Positions 1 to 5,938 of a DNA stretch of 7,094 bases are shown piece by piece. How positions within the stretch are numbered: the stretch's first letter is position 1; each line of letters starts with the position of its first letter. The DNA is taken from contig VAXF01000149.1 in NCBI GenBank assembly GCA_005888395.1, positions 1-7,094 of the forward strand. Direction: 5' to 3'. Source of the DNA: Actinomycetota bacterium. GTDB taxonomy: Bacteria > Actinomycetota > Acidimicrobiia > Acidimicrobiales > AC-25. Made by a program: the position numbers and the translations under genes. A model generated the notes under the pieces. It did not search any database, was not told the origin of the DNA, and saw only the letters and a program-made list of their open reading frames with translations.

Positions 1-7
1 GCGCGTC

Positions 8-1372
8 TCAGTCGTGCTTGTGGCCCTTGGCCGGCGGATGGCGCGGCGCCGGCGCCGGCGCGGTCGAGGCCACGCTGGTGTCGACACCGGGGACCTTGCT
101 CAGGACGGCGATCACCGCGGTGGTGGCCGTGTCACCGAGCTGCTCGTCGTCGTGCCACGCCACCGCGTCGCGCAGCAGCGCGGTGGCGTCACCCAACGCG
201 TCGCCGCCGTTCTGGACCTTGTCGGCGATGGCACGCAGTCGCGTGGCGGCCTCGGGCCCCTTTGGACCGTCTCCGACGGCGACGCGTGTGGCGACGTCGC
301 GGAGCTCCGTGGCGAGCGGGTTGGCCGGCGGCGCGCCCGTGGCCGTGGTGGCACGTGGGCCGGGACGCGTGACGATGGCGGCGAGCGCGACCAGGAGAGC
401 CACGAGGCCGGCGAGGAGCAGCACGTGTGAGGGCCTGAAGGGCGCACGGGGCCGGGCCGCGGGAGGCAGGAGCGCCGGCGGGCGGTCGAAGACGGCCGTT
501 GCGTCGGCCGGCGCGGCGACTACCACGGTGGAGTCGGCCGGCCCCGAGAGCGACGCCGCCATCTCGCCGGCGTCGTTGAAGCGAGCGGCAGGATCGCGCG
601 CCATCGCCCGCTCGACGGTGGCGACGAGGGCGGGGTCGGCGTCGGGGCAGAGGTCGCCCAGCGGAACGGGGTCGTCGTGCTTCACCGCGAAGGCGACCGC
701 CATCGGATTGTCACCGGTGAACGGCTTCTGGCCCGAGAGCGCCTCGTAGAGCGTCACGCCGAGGGAGTAGAGGTCGGAGCGGGGCGTGGCCGGCCCACTG
801 TCGATGCGCTCCGGCGCGAGATACGCGGGCGTGCCGACGAGCTGGTTGGTGCCCGTGAGATCGGCGCGCGTGTGGTCGTCGAGGGCCTCGAGGCTCTTGG
901 CGATCCCGAAGTCGCCGATCTTGGCCTGCCCGTCCTCGGCGAGCAGCACGTTTCCGGGCTTGACGTCGCGGTGCACGACGCCCGCAGCATGCGCCGCACC
1001 CAGCGCGCCCAGCACGTCGAGCGCGACGCCCCGGAGCCACGTCTGCTCGACGGGTCCGCGGGCGATCCGGTCGGCGAGTGTCTCGCCCGGCAGGCGTTCC
1101 ATGACGATGTAGGGAACGCCGTCGTCCTCGCCCGTGTCGAAGACCGCGACCGCGTTGGGGTGCGAAACGCTCGCCGCTGCCCGGGCCTCGGTCTCGAAGC
1201 GGCGCCGGACGTCGGAGCGCGCCGCCATGGCCGGGCGCAACGTCTTGACCGCCACCGTGCGTTCGAGCTTGCGGTCGACCGCGGCATGGACGTCGGCCAT
1301 CCCGCCGGTGCCGAGCAGCTCGGCGATCTCGTAGCGCCCGGCGAGCAGCGTTCCCTGCAAGCCGGTCTCCAC
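8..1372 (-). CDS. Transmembrane PknB-type serine/threonine protein kinase
   Basis: A 454-aa Hanks-type kinase that transfers ATP gamma-phosphate to Ser/Thr residues of proteins, anchored in the membrane. Seen: glycine-rich loop GTGGMA (21-26), ATP lysine in AVK (K43), likely alpha-C glutamate E62, catalytic HRDVKPGN (134-141, base D136), DFG (154-156) and GTPAYLAPE at the end of the activation segment (180-188). The kinase domain ends near residue 275. A linker rich in Ala and Pro leads to one hydrophobic helix (about 315-335), then a ~115-aa extracytoplasmic tail. The tail has no PASTA repeats and no domain I recognise; it ends in a His/Lys-rich stretch (RHPPAKGHKHD). The start is GTG at 1372, chosen because TACAGT lies 6 nt upstream (leaderless layout) and the sequence runs directly into the first kinase strand. 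The gene is divergent from the serine hydrolase at 1427. The kinase assignment is firm; substrate and signal are unknown. Confidence 0.95.
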   Translation of the reverse strand: METGLQGTLLAGRYEIAELLGTGGMADVHAAVDRKLERTVAVKTLRPAMAARSDVRRRFETEARAAASVSHPNAVAVFDTGEDDGVPYIVMERLPGETLADRIARGPVEQTWLRGVALDVLGALGAAHAAGVVHRDVKPGNVLLAEDGQAKIGDFGIAKSLEALDDHTRADLTGTNQLVGTPAYLAPERIDSGPATPRSDLYSLGVTLYEALSGQKPFTGDNPMAVAFAVKHDDPVPLGDLCPDADPALVATVERAMARDPAARFNDAGEMAASLSGPADSTVVVAAPADATAVFDRPPALLPPAARPRAPFRPSHVLLLAGLVALLVALAAIVTRPGPRATTATGAPPANPLATELRDVATRVAVGDGPKGPEAATRLRAIADKVQNGGDALGDATALLRDAVAWHDDEQLGDTATTAVIAVLSKVPGVDTSVASTAPAPAPRHPPAKGHKHD

Positions 1373-1378
1373 GGCCGG

Positions 1379-1384
1379 ACTGTA
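1379..1384 (-). promoter_or_regulatory. Candidate -10 element (TACAGT) for the kinase gene
   Basis: On the minus strand TACAGT matches the actinobacterial TANNNT -10 consensus. Exactly 6 nt (CCGGCC) separate it from the GTG start, so transcription would begin at or next to the start codon and give a leaderless mRNA. No convincing -35 is visible and there is no Shine-Dalgarno sequence, which agrees with a leaderless start. Confidence 0.5.
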
Positions 1385-1403
1385 CCCATGGGCTGCCGCT
1401 TCC

Positions 1404-1416
1404 TACCGGTCCGGTA
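1404..1416. repeat. Perfect inverted repeat TACCGG-T-CCGGTA, candidate operator
   Basis: Two 6-bp arms are perfectly inverted around a single T in the 54-bp spacer between the divergent kinase and hydrolase genes. The right arm overlaps the first two bases of the hydrolase -10 candidate (1415-1420). A protein bound here would block that promoter and perhaps affect the kinase promoter 20 bp away. The regulator is unknown; a chance palindrome in GC-rich DNA is possible. Confidence 0.35.
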
Positions 1417-1420
1417 CCGT
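1415..1420 (+). promoter_or_regulatory. Candidate -10 element (TACCGT) for the serine hydrolase
   Basis: TACCGT fits TANNNT and sits 6 nt upstream of the ATG at 1427, the same geometry as the divergent kinase gene. It supports 1427, not the in-frame ATG at 1388, as the start, because 1388 would lie upstream of the promoter. No -35 match was recognised. Confidence 0.5.
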
Positions 1421-1426
1421 GCTCGG

Positions 1427-2581
1427 ATGCCCGAGGTGGCCGGTAGCTGCGATGACCGCTTCGTCGCCGTCCGTGACGCGTTCGCCCGGAACTTCGACGA
1501 TCGCGGCGAGGTGGGCGCCGCGGTCGCCGTGGTCGTCGACGGCCGGCCGGTGGTCGACCTCTGGGGCGGCGCGGCCGACCCGGCCAATGGGCGTCCGTGG
1601 GAGCGGGACACCGCCGCCGTGGTCTTCTCGACCACCAAAGGCCTGACCGCCACCTGCGCCCTGCTCCTGTGGCAACGGGGTGAGCTCGACATCGATGCTC
1701 CGGTTGCCAGCGTGTGGCCCGAGTTCGCGGCCGGCGGCAAGGCGTTCGTCACCGTCCGCCAGCTGCTGGCCCACCAAGCCGGGCTGCCGGCGTTCGACAC
1801 GCCGATCACGGTCGAGGAGTGCCACGAGTCCGGCGTCGCCGCCGACCGGCTGGCGGGACAGACGCCGCGCTGGGAGCCGGGAACCGCCCACGGCTACCAC
1901 GCGCTCAGCTTCGGGTGGCTCGTCGGCGAGGTCGTGCGACGCGTCAGTGGCCGCACCGTGGGCCACTTCTTCGCCGACGAGGTCGCGGGTCCGCTGGGCC
2001 TCGACACCTGGATCGGCCTGCCGCCGAAGCTCGAGGAGCGCGTGGCGACTCTCGTCACCATGTCGCTCGACGAGATCGAGATCTCCGACGACATCCAGCC
2101 GATCGTCGAGGCGATCCTCGACTCGTCCTCCGACACCTTCGCCGCGTTCACCAACCCGCCGGTACTGGCCGGTGTCGACGCGTTCAACTCGACCGCGCTG
2201 CACCAGGCCGAGTGGCCGGCGGCGGGCGGCATCACCACGGCGCGGTCTCTTGCCCGCCTCTACGGCGAGCTCGCCTGCGACCGCGTCCTCTCGGCCTCCA
2301 CCCTCGACGCCGCCGAGGAGCCACAGGGCGATGGCGTCGACCGCGTGCTCCGGCTGCGCACCTCGTTCGGGCTCGGCTACATGCTGCCGTCGCAGTTCAT
2401 CTCCTACGGCCCGCGCGGCGGGTTCGGTCACGGCGGCGCGGGCGGGTCGCTCGCCTTTGCCGATCGCCGCTCACGCGTCGGGTTCGCCTACGTGATGAAC
2501 AAGATGAGTGCGTCGCTCAAGACCGACCCCCGGGCCGACACCCTCGTCCGCGCCGTCTACGCGTCGCTCGGCGAGGGCTGA
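1427..2581 (+). CDS. Serine hydrolase, class C beta-lactamase/family VIII esterase-like
   Basis: A 384-aa protein of the beta-lactamase-related serine hydrolase family (class C beta-lactamases, DD-peptidases, EstB-type carboxylesterases). Seen: the nucleophile motif STTK (S68, K71), a GYHA segment with Y157 at the position of the catalytic YxN tyrosine, and GHGGAGGS (334-341) where class C enzymes have KTG. The replacement of KTG by an HGG-type motif, plus LWGG (45-48) near the N terminus, is more like esterases than true beta-lactamases. No signal peptide is visible, so it is probably cytoplasmic. The open frame continues upstream over the kinase gene, but that part is antisense shadow; ATG 1427 has a -10-like hexamer 6 nt before it. 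An alternative start is ATG 1388 (adds 13 residues). The natural substrate cannot be told; a role in antibiotic resistance should not be assumed. Confidence 0.9.
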   Translation: MPEVAGSCDDRFVAVRDAFARNFDDRGEVGAAVAVVVDGRPVVDLWGGAADPANGRPWERDTAAVVFSTTKGLTATCALLLWQRGELDIDAPVASVWPEFAAGGKAFVTVRQLLAHQAGLPAFDTPITVEECHESGVAADRLAGQTPRWEPGTAHGYHALSFGWLVGEVVRRVSGRTVGHFFADEVAGPLGLDTWIGLPPKLEERVATLVTMSLDEIEISDDIQPIVEAILDSSSDTFAAFTNPPVLAGVDAFNSTALHQAEWPAAGGITTARSLARLYGELACDRVLSASTLDAAEEPQGDGVDRVLRLRTSFGLGYMLPSQFISYGPRGGFGHGGAGGSLAFADRRSRVGFAYVMNKMSASLKTDPRADTLVRAVYASLGEG

Positions 2582-2597
2582 CCGGCGGCGTCAGCCC
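2575..2597. terminator. Shared hairpin over two convergent stop codons
   Basis: GGGCTGA (2575-2581) is perfectly inverted as TCAGCCC (2591-2597) around a 9-nt loop. The TGA stops of the convergent serine hydrolase and metallo-hydrolase genes each lie in one arm. It could act as a bidirectional terminator, but there is no T-tract on either side, and part of the symmetry follows simply from both genes ending in Gly-stop (GGC TGA). Confidence 0.35.
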
Positions 2598-3328
2598 CAG
2601 CGCTGCTCGGCCTCGCCGGGCACCCAGAGCTTCGACGCGGGGCGCACGTCCTGCTGGAGCTCGAGCAGGAACGGGTTGGTGCGGCGCTCGCGGCCGACCG
2701 ACGTCGTCGGGCCGTGGCCGGGGAGCACCTGGACGTCGTCGTCCATCGGGAGAATCTTCTCGGCCATCGACTCCATCAGCTGCTCGTAGGACCCGCCGGG
2801 CATGTCGGTGCGCCCGATCGACCCGGCGAAGAGGTGGTCGCCGCTGAAGAGGATCGTCGCTTCACCATCGACCTCCAGCAGGAGGCAGGTCGAGCCCGGC
2901 GTGTGACCGGGCGTGTGGATGGCGGTGAACGTCATGCCCGCGCCCGACACCTGCTCGCCATCGTCGAGGCCGTACACGAGCTCGGGCGGACGCAGGTCGA
3001 GGTCGTCGGGCAGCATGCGGGCGAACATGCCGCTGGTGCCGACCGGGTCGAGCAGCATGTGGCGATCGCGGTCGTGGATGTGCACGGGCACGTCGTGGTC
3101 CTGGGCGTGCACGACGCTGCTCACGCCGCCGATGTGGTCGAGATGGCCGTGCGTGCTGAGGAGCGCAACGAGCCGCAGCCCGTGGTGAGCCAGCCGCTCG
3201 ACGATGCGGACGGGGTCGGGCGGCGCGTCGACGAGCACGCACTCGCCGCCTGCGCCCGACGGGGCGACGATCCACGCGTTGGTCTCGGCGACCCACAGCG
3301 GCAGCCCCTCGATCATCAGGTTCGGCAT
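2591..3328 (-). CDS. MBL-fold metallo-hydrolase, glyoxalase II/YcbL-like
   Basis: A 245-aa metallo-beta-lactamase-fold hydrolase. Seen: the metal-binding motif THGHLDH (59-65; H60, H62, D64, H65), third histidine H142 in HTPGHTPGS, bridging aspartate D164 in FSGDHLF and final histidine H205 in PGHG. The segment GSIGRTDMPGGSYEQLMES after the bridging aspartate is typical of short glyoxalase-II-like proteins (YcbL type), which hydrolyse thioesters such as S-lactoylglutathione or related thiol adducts. Actinobacteria generally use other thiols, so the substrate here is open. The start is ATG 3328; the frame is open further upstream over the malQ end, but homology-like sequence begins here. It follows malQ by 11 bp on the same strand and may be cotranscribed, though a -10-like TAGCGT 8 nt before the ATG could give its own leaderless transcript. 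It probably acts in the cytoplasm, as no signal peptide is seen. Confidence 0.9.
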   Translation of the reverse strand: MPNLMIEGLPLWVAETNAWIVAPSGAGGECVLVDAPPDPVRIVERLAHHGLRLVALLSTHGHLDHIGGVSSVVHAQDHDVPVHIHDRDRHMLLDPVGTSGMFARMLPDDLDLRPPELVYGLDDGEQVSGAGMTFTAIHTPGHTPGSTCLLLEVDGEATILFSGDHLFAGSIGRTDMPGGSYEQLMESMAEKILPMDDDVQVLPGHGPTTSVGRERRTNPFLLELQQDVRPASKLWVPGEAEQRWG

Positions 3329-3336
3329 CGGGCGCG

Positions 3337-3342
3337 ACGCTA
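3337..3342 (-). promoter_or_regulatory. Possible internal -10 (TAGCGT) for the metallo-hydrolase
   Basis: On the minus strand TAGCGT fits TANNNT and lies 8 nt before the ATG at 3328. Its first three bases are the TAG stop of malQ. It may permit leaderless expression independent of malQ; no Shine-Dalgarno sequence precedes the ATG. A chance match is quite possible. Confidence 0.3.
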
Positions 3343-4788
3343 CCGTCCGCGACCGAGCACCTCGGCCAGGTCGTGCGGACGCGGGTCGTCCTCCAGCGCC
3401 TCGAGGCTGAGTGGTAGCGGCACCGACCAGTTGGGACGGGCGGCATCGGTTGTGCCGGGCATGTTGGGCCGGTGCTCGACCGCGAGCGCGTCCTCGAGCG
3501 TGGCGCATACGAACATCGACGGCGCGGTGCCGAGGACCTCGTAGGCGCGCAGCACCACCTCCTCGACCGGCGCGTCGTCACGCGCGCCAGTGCGGTCGCC
3601 CAGACGCGATCGCAGGCGGGCGGCGGCGGCCTCGTCGACGGCGAGCCCCAACGCCCGCTGCTCGGCCACGTCGGTGCCGGTCCAGACACCGGCGATCGTG
3701 GGCAGGTCGTGGGTTGTGACCGACGCGAGCGAGTGTGCCGGCCAGGTCGCCGGCTCGTCGTCCTCGAACCACAGGAGCCGGTATGACAACACGTCGCGGC
3801 GAGAGAGCTCGGCGCGAACCGTGTTTTGCACGGTACCGAGGTCTTCGCCGATGACAACCGCACGCGCGGCGCGGCTCTCCTCTGCGAGCGCGTGGAGGAG
3901 GACCTTCGACGGGTAGGCGACATAGCGGCCGTCGGGCGGCGCTCCACCCCGGGGCACCCAGAACAGCCGGAACAGGCCCATCACGTGGTCGACTCGCAAG
4001 CCGGCCGCGTGGCGGAGGTTGGCGCGCACCGTCTCGCGCCACGGCTCGCCGTCGAGATCTTCCAGTCGTGCCGGATCGAACGGCGCCAGCCCCCAGTCCT
4101 GTCCGGACCGGTTGAACTCGTCGGGCGGCGCTCCGATGCCGAAGCCACCGGCCACGGCGTCGCGCCAGCGCCACGCGTCGGCGCCGTCATGGTCGAAGCC
4201 CACGGCGAGGTCGTGCACGAGCCGGATCTCGGCCGCGACCGACCCGAGCTGTTCGTCGAGCAGCCACTGCAACCACTCGTGGAAACGCAGGCGCGAAGCG
4301 TCGCCCGGGGTGCCGCCCTCGTCGCCGAGGCAGAACGCGGCCCACGCGGCCAGCGCCGCCCCGCCCCGCTCCCGGAACTCGTCGAACGCAGGGTCGCCCG
4401 GAAAGCGCGCCCAGAGCAGCTCGAGTGCGCGCATCTTGGCCGTCCACGCCCCCTCTCGGTCGATGCGCACGCCAGACGGGTTCGGTGCCGGCGCAAGCGA
4501 GCGGTCGAAGCCGGGCACCTCGTCGACGGCGATGAAGAGCGGGTTGCGCCACAGGCGGCTGCTCGGGGAGTACGGGCTCGACTGCTGCGGCAAGCGCTGC
4601 CGGGGCGCGTGGAGCGGACTCACGAGGAGCGCGCCGGCGCCGAGCCGGGCGGACCATCGCGCCAGCCGGCGGAGGTCGGCGAGGTCGCCGATGCCCCAGC
4701 TCCGGTCGGAGTGGAGTGACGGGAGCTGCGCCGCCCACCCCCACGTGCGCAGCCCGGCGGGAACAAAGCAGGGGAGGGGCTCAGGCAC
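3340..4788 (-). CDS. malQ: 4-alpha-glucanotransferase (amylomaltase, GH77)
   Basis: A 482-aa GH77 enzyme that transfers alpha-1,4-glucan segments between maltooligosaccharides, in cytoplasmic glycogen/maltodextrin metabolism. Residues are numbered from GTG 4788. Seen: SPYSPSSRLWRNPLFI (71-86), typical of the family's N-terminal region; GQDWG (229-233); nucleophile D267 in LRVDHVMGLFRLFW; acid/base E315 in VIGEDLG; transition-state stabiliser D361 in TTHDLPT. The length suits the short (~500 aa) bacterial type. The start is uncertain. TTG 4812 would add 8 residues but would overlap the divergent coiled-coil gene by 7 bp; GTG 4788 leaves a 17-bp gap. Neither has a clear ribosome site. The gene is intact although its 5' third (up to 4333) is one arm of the 818-bp tandem duplication; the duplicated 5' end is stranded at 5151-5606. 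The metallo-hydrolase follows 11 bp downstream. Confidence 0.94.
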   Translation of the reverse strand: MPEPLPCFVPAGLRTWGWAAQLPSLHSDRSWGIGDLADLRRLARWSARLGAGALLVSPLHAPRQRLPQQSSPYSPSSRLWRNPLFIAVDEVPGFDRSLAPAPNPSGVRIDREGAWTAKMRALELLWARFPGDPAFDEFRERGGAALAAWAAFCLGDEGGTPGDASRLRFHEWLQWLLDEQLGSVAAEIRLVHDLAVGFDHDGADAWRWRDAVAGGFGIGAPPDEFNRSGQDWGLAPFDPARLEDLDGEPWRETVRANLRHAAGLRVDHVMGLFRLFWVPRGGAPPDGRYVAYPSKVLLHALAEESRAARAVVIGEDLGTVQNTVRAELSRRDVLSYRLLWFEDDEPATWPAHSLASVTTHDLPTIAGVWTGTDVAEQRALGLAVDEAAAARLRSRLGDRTGARDDAPVEEVVLRAYEVLGTAPSMFVCATLEDALAVEHRPNMPGTTDAARPNWSVPLPLSLEALEDDPRPHDLAEVLGRGR

Positions 4789-4790
4789 CG

Positions 4791-4796
4791 TAAGAT
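4791..4796 (+). promoter_or_regulatory. Candidate -10 (TAAGAT) for coiled-coil gene, copy 1
   Basis: TAAGAT is a good TANNNT match 9 nt before the ATG at 4806, so the transcript would be leaderless or nearly so. There is no Shine-Dalgarno sequence. It sits in the 17-bp gap between the divergent GTG of malQ and this ATG. No -35 match was recognised. In the duplicated state this promoter drives coiled-coil copy 1 and then runs into the truncated response regulator. Confidence 0.5.
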
Positions 4797-4805
4797 CGTT
4801 GTCGC

Positions 4806-5099
4806 ATGTCAAGGGCGCTCGTCGAGCGGAAGCTGACCCAGGTGGCGGCCCGCCTCAAGGAGGCGCGGGCCGAGCTCGGGGTCGTGGAGGAGCAGCTGGC
4901 GTTCTTCGCCGATGCTGCCGACGACATGCGCCTGCGCGCGTTGGTGTCGGAGACGCCGCTCGCCGGCCGCGAGCACCACGAGGCCCAGAAGCACGCTGAC
5001 GCCATGGGCCGCCAACGAGCTGCCGTCCTCGGCTCGATCGCCGAGCTCGAGCGGGCCCAGGACGAGCTCCTCGACCGCCTGCTGGCCGAAGTTCGATAG
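4806..5099 (+). CDS. Small predicted coiled-coil protein, copy 1
   Basis: A 97-aa protein of no family I recognise. It is almost entirely helix-forming: residues ~3-45 and ~55-96 are rich in Ala, Glu, Leu, Arg and Gln with heptad-like spacing, separated by a short break near SETPLAG (48-54). This suggests a two-helix hairpin or a dimeric coiled coil. It has no Cys, signal peptide or membrane segment, so it is probably cytoplasmic. ATG 4806 is preceded by TAAGAT. In the arrangement preserved downstream (copy 2) the gene sits 21 bp before the ANTAR response regulator, apparently in one operon, so a role as partner or modulator of that regulator is a reasonable but unproven inference. This copy is followed only by a truncated regulator. 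Its sequence is identical to copy 2. Confidence 0.82.
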   Translation: MSRALVERKLTQVAARLKEARAELGVVEEQLAFFADAADDMRLRALVSETPLAGREHHEAQKHADAMGRQRAAVLGSIAELERAQDELLDRLLAEVR

Positions 5100-5120
5100 G
5101 TCTCGGAGGAGAGCCGACCG

Positions 5121-5152
5121 TTGGCCGTGCGCGTCGTCGTCGCCGAGGACGA
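5121..5152 (+). pseudogene. 5' stub of the ANTAR response regulator
   Basis: The first ten codons of the response regulator (TTG start, MAVRVVVAED) are present here with the same upstream GGAGGA ribosome site (5105-5110). They are then joined at 5150/5151 to sequence antisense to malQ. The frame stays open to 5537 as a 138-residue Arg/Pro/Ala-rich chimera that lacks the phosphoacceptor aspartate and the ANTAR domain. It is a by-product of the tandem duplication and should have no regulator function. Confidence 0.85.
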
Positions 5153-5606
5153 ACGCGGCCCACGCGGCCAGCGCCGCCCCGCCCCGCTCCCGGAACTCGT
5201 CGAACGCAGGGTCGCCCGGAAAGCGCGCCCAGAGCAGCTCGAGTGCGCGCATCTTGGCCGTCCACGCCCCCTCTCGGTCGATGCGCACGCCAGACGGGTT
5301 CGGTGCCGGCGCAAGCGAGCGGTCGAAGCCGGGCACCTCGTCGACGGCGATGAAGAGCGGGTTGCGCCACAGGCGGCTGCTCGGGGAGTACGGGCTCGAC
5401 TGCTGCGGCAAGCGCTGCCGGGGCGCGTGGAGCGGACTCACGAGGAGCGCGCCGGCGCCGAGCCGGGCGGACCATCGCGCCAGCCGGCGGAGGTCGGCGA
5501 GGTCGCCGATGCCCCAGCTCCGGTCGGAGTGGAGTGACGGGAGCTGCGCCGCCCACCCCCACGTGCGCAGCCCGGCGGGAACAAAGCAGGGGAGGGGCTC
5601 AGGCAC
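5151..5606 (-). pseudogene. malQ: 5' malQ fragment, truncated by the duplication
   Basis: It encodes the N-terminal ~152 residues of MalQ (160 if the TTG at 5630 is used), identical to those of the intact gene. The frame then crosses the junction at 5151 and continues antisense through the response-regulator stub and coiled-coil copy 1 to 4809, giving a meaningless 113-residue extension. All three catalytic residues of GH77 are missing, so it cannot be an active glucanotransferase. It keeps whatever malQ promoter lies upstream, so antisense transcription over coiled-coil copy 1 is possible. Confidence 0.88.
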
Positions 5607-5608
5607 CG

Positions 5609-5614
5609 TAAGAT
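5609..5614 (+). promoter_or_regulatory. Candidate -10 (TAAGAT) for coiled-coil copy 2 and response regulator
   Basis: Exact duplicate of the element at 4791-4796, again 9 nt before the ATG (5624). In the present arrangement it is the promoter that would drive the intact response regulator through coiled-coil copy 2. Confidence 0.5.
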
Positions 5615-5623
5615 CGTTGTCGC

Positions 5624-5917
5624 ATGTCAAGGGCGCTCGTCGAGCGGAAGCTGACCCAGGTGGCGGCCCGCCTCAAGGAGGCGCGGGCCGAGCTCGGGGT
5701 CGTGGAGGAGCAGCTGGCGTTCTTCGCCGATGCTGCCGACGACATGCGCCTGCGCGCGTTGGTGTCGGAGACGCCGCTCGCCGGCCGCGAGCACCACGAG
5801 GCCCAGAAGCACGCTGACGCCATGGGCCGCCAACGAGCTGCCGTCCTCGGCTCGATCGCCGAGCTCGAGCGGGCCCAGGACGAGCTCCTCGACCGCCTGC
5901 TGGCCGAAGTTCGATAG
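5624..5917 (+). CDS. Small predicted coiled-coil protein, copy 2
   Basis: Its 97-aa product is identical to that of the gene at 4806. This copy keeps the likely ancestral setting: its TAG stop is followed after 21 bp by the ANTAR response regulator on the same strand, with the regulator's GGAGGA ribosome site inside the gap. The two therefore probably form a short operon under the TAAGAT promoter. No domain is recognised; two long amphipathic helices are predicted by eye from composition and spacing. Possible roles are a scaffold or modulator for the regulator, or an unrelated housekeeping helical protein. Confidence 0.85.
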   Translation: MSRALVERKLTQVAARLKEARAELGVVEEQLAFFADAADDMRLRALVSETPLAGREHHEAQKHADAMGRQRAAVLGSIAELERAQDELLDRLLAEVR

Positions 5918-5922
5918 GTCTC

Positions 5923-5928
5923 GGAGGA
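5923..5928 (+). promoter_or_regulatory. Shine-Dalgarno site (GGAGGA) of the response regulator
   Basis: GGAGGA ends 10 nt before the TTG at 5939 (16 nt before the in-frame GTG at 5945). The spacing supports the unusual TTG start. This is the only gene in the window with a strong ribosome site, as expected for an internal operon gene among leaderless ones. Confidence 0.65.
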
Positions 5929-5938
5929 GAGCCGACCG

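Larger units (their letters stand above)
4333..5150. repeat. 818-bp tandem duplication, copy 1
   Basis: This unit is repeated head-to-tail at 5151-5968 with no difference that I could find. Exact identity spans 820 bp (4333-5152 against 5151-5970), so 2 bp (GA) are shared at the junction. Contents: the 5' ~480 bp of malQ on the minus strand, the divergent promoter, the complete 97-aa coiled-coil gene, and the start of the ANTAR response regulator. There are no terminal inverted repeats, transposase or target-site duplication, so it is not an insertion sequence. Confidence 0.97.

Noticed and set aside
677..1426. Long upstream extension of the serine hydrolase frame
   Set aside because: It lies wholly antisense to the well-supported kinase gene and has the Arg/Val/Gly-rich look of a shadow frame; the hydrolase motifs and a -10-like element fit ATG 1427.
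1403..2431. 342-aa minus-strand open frame under the serine hydrolase
   Set aside because: Arg/Glu/Gly-rich antisense shadow caused by high G+C; no motif or start signal, and the plus strand encodes a clear enzyme.
1427..2581. Hydrolase as an antibiotic-resistance beta-lactamase
   Set aside because: No signal peptide and no KTG motif; the HGG-type motif and WGG are more like the esterase branch of the family.
3328..3508. 60-residue N-terminal extension of the metallo-hydrolase
   Set aside because: It overlaps the 3' end of malQ in another frame and is Arg/Ala-rich without family similarity; ATG 3328 fits the fold's usual start.
4807..4812. TTGACA on the minus strand as a -35 box for malQ
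   Set aside because: A perfect -35 hexamer, but no TANNNT lies 16-18 nt downstream; TACGGT is only 14 nt away and overlaps the GTG start.
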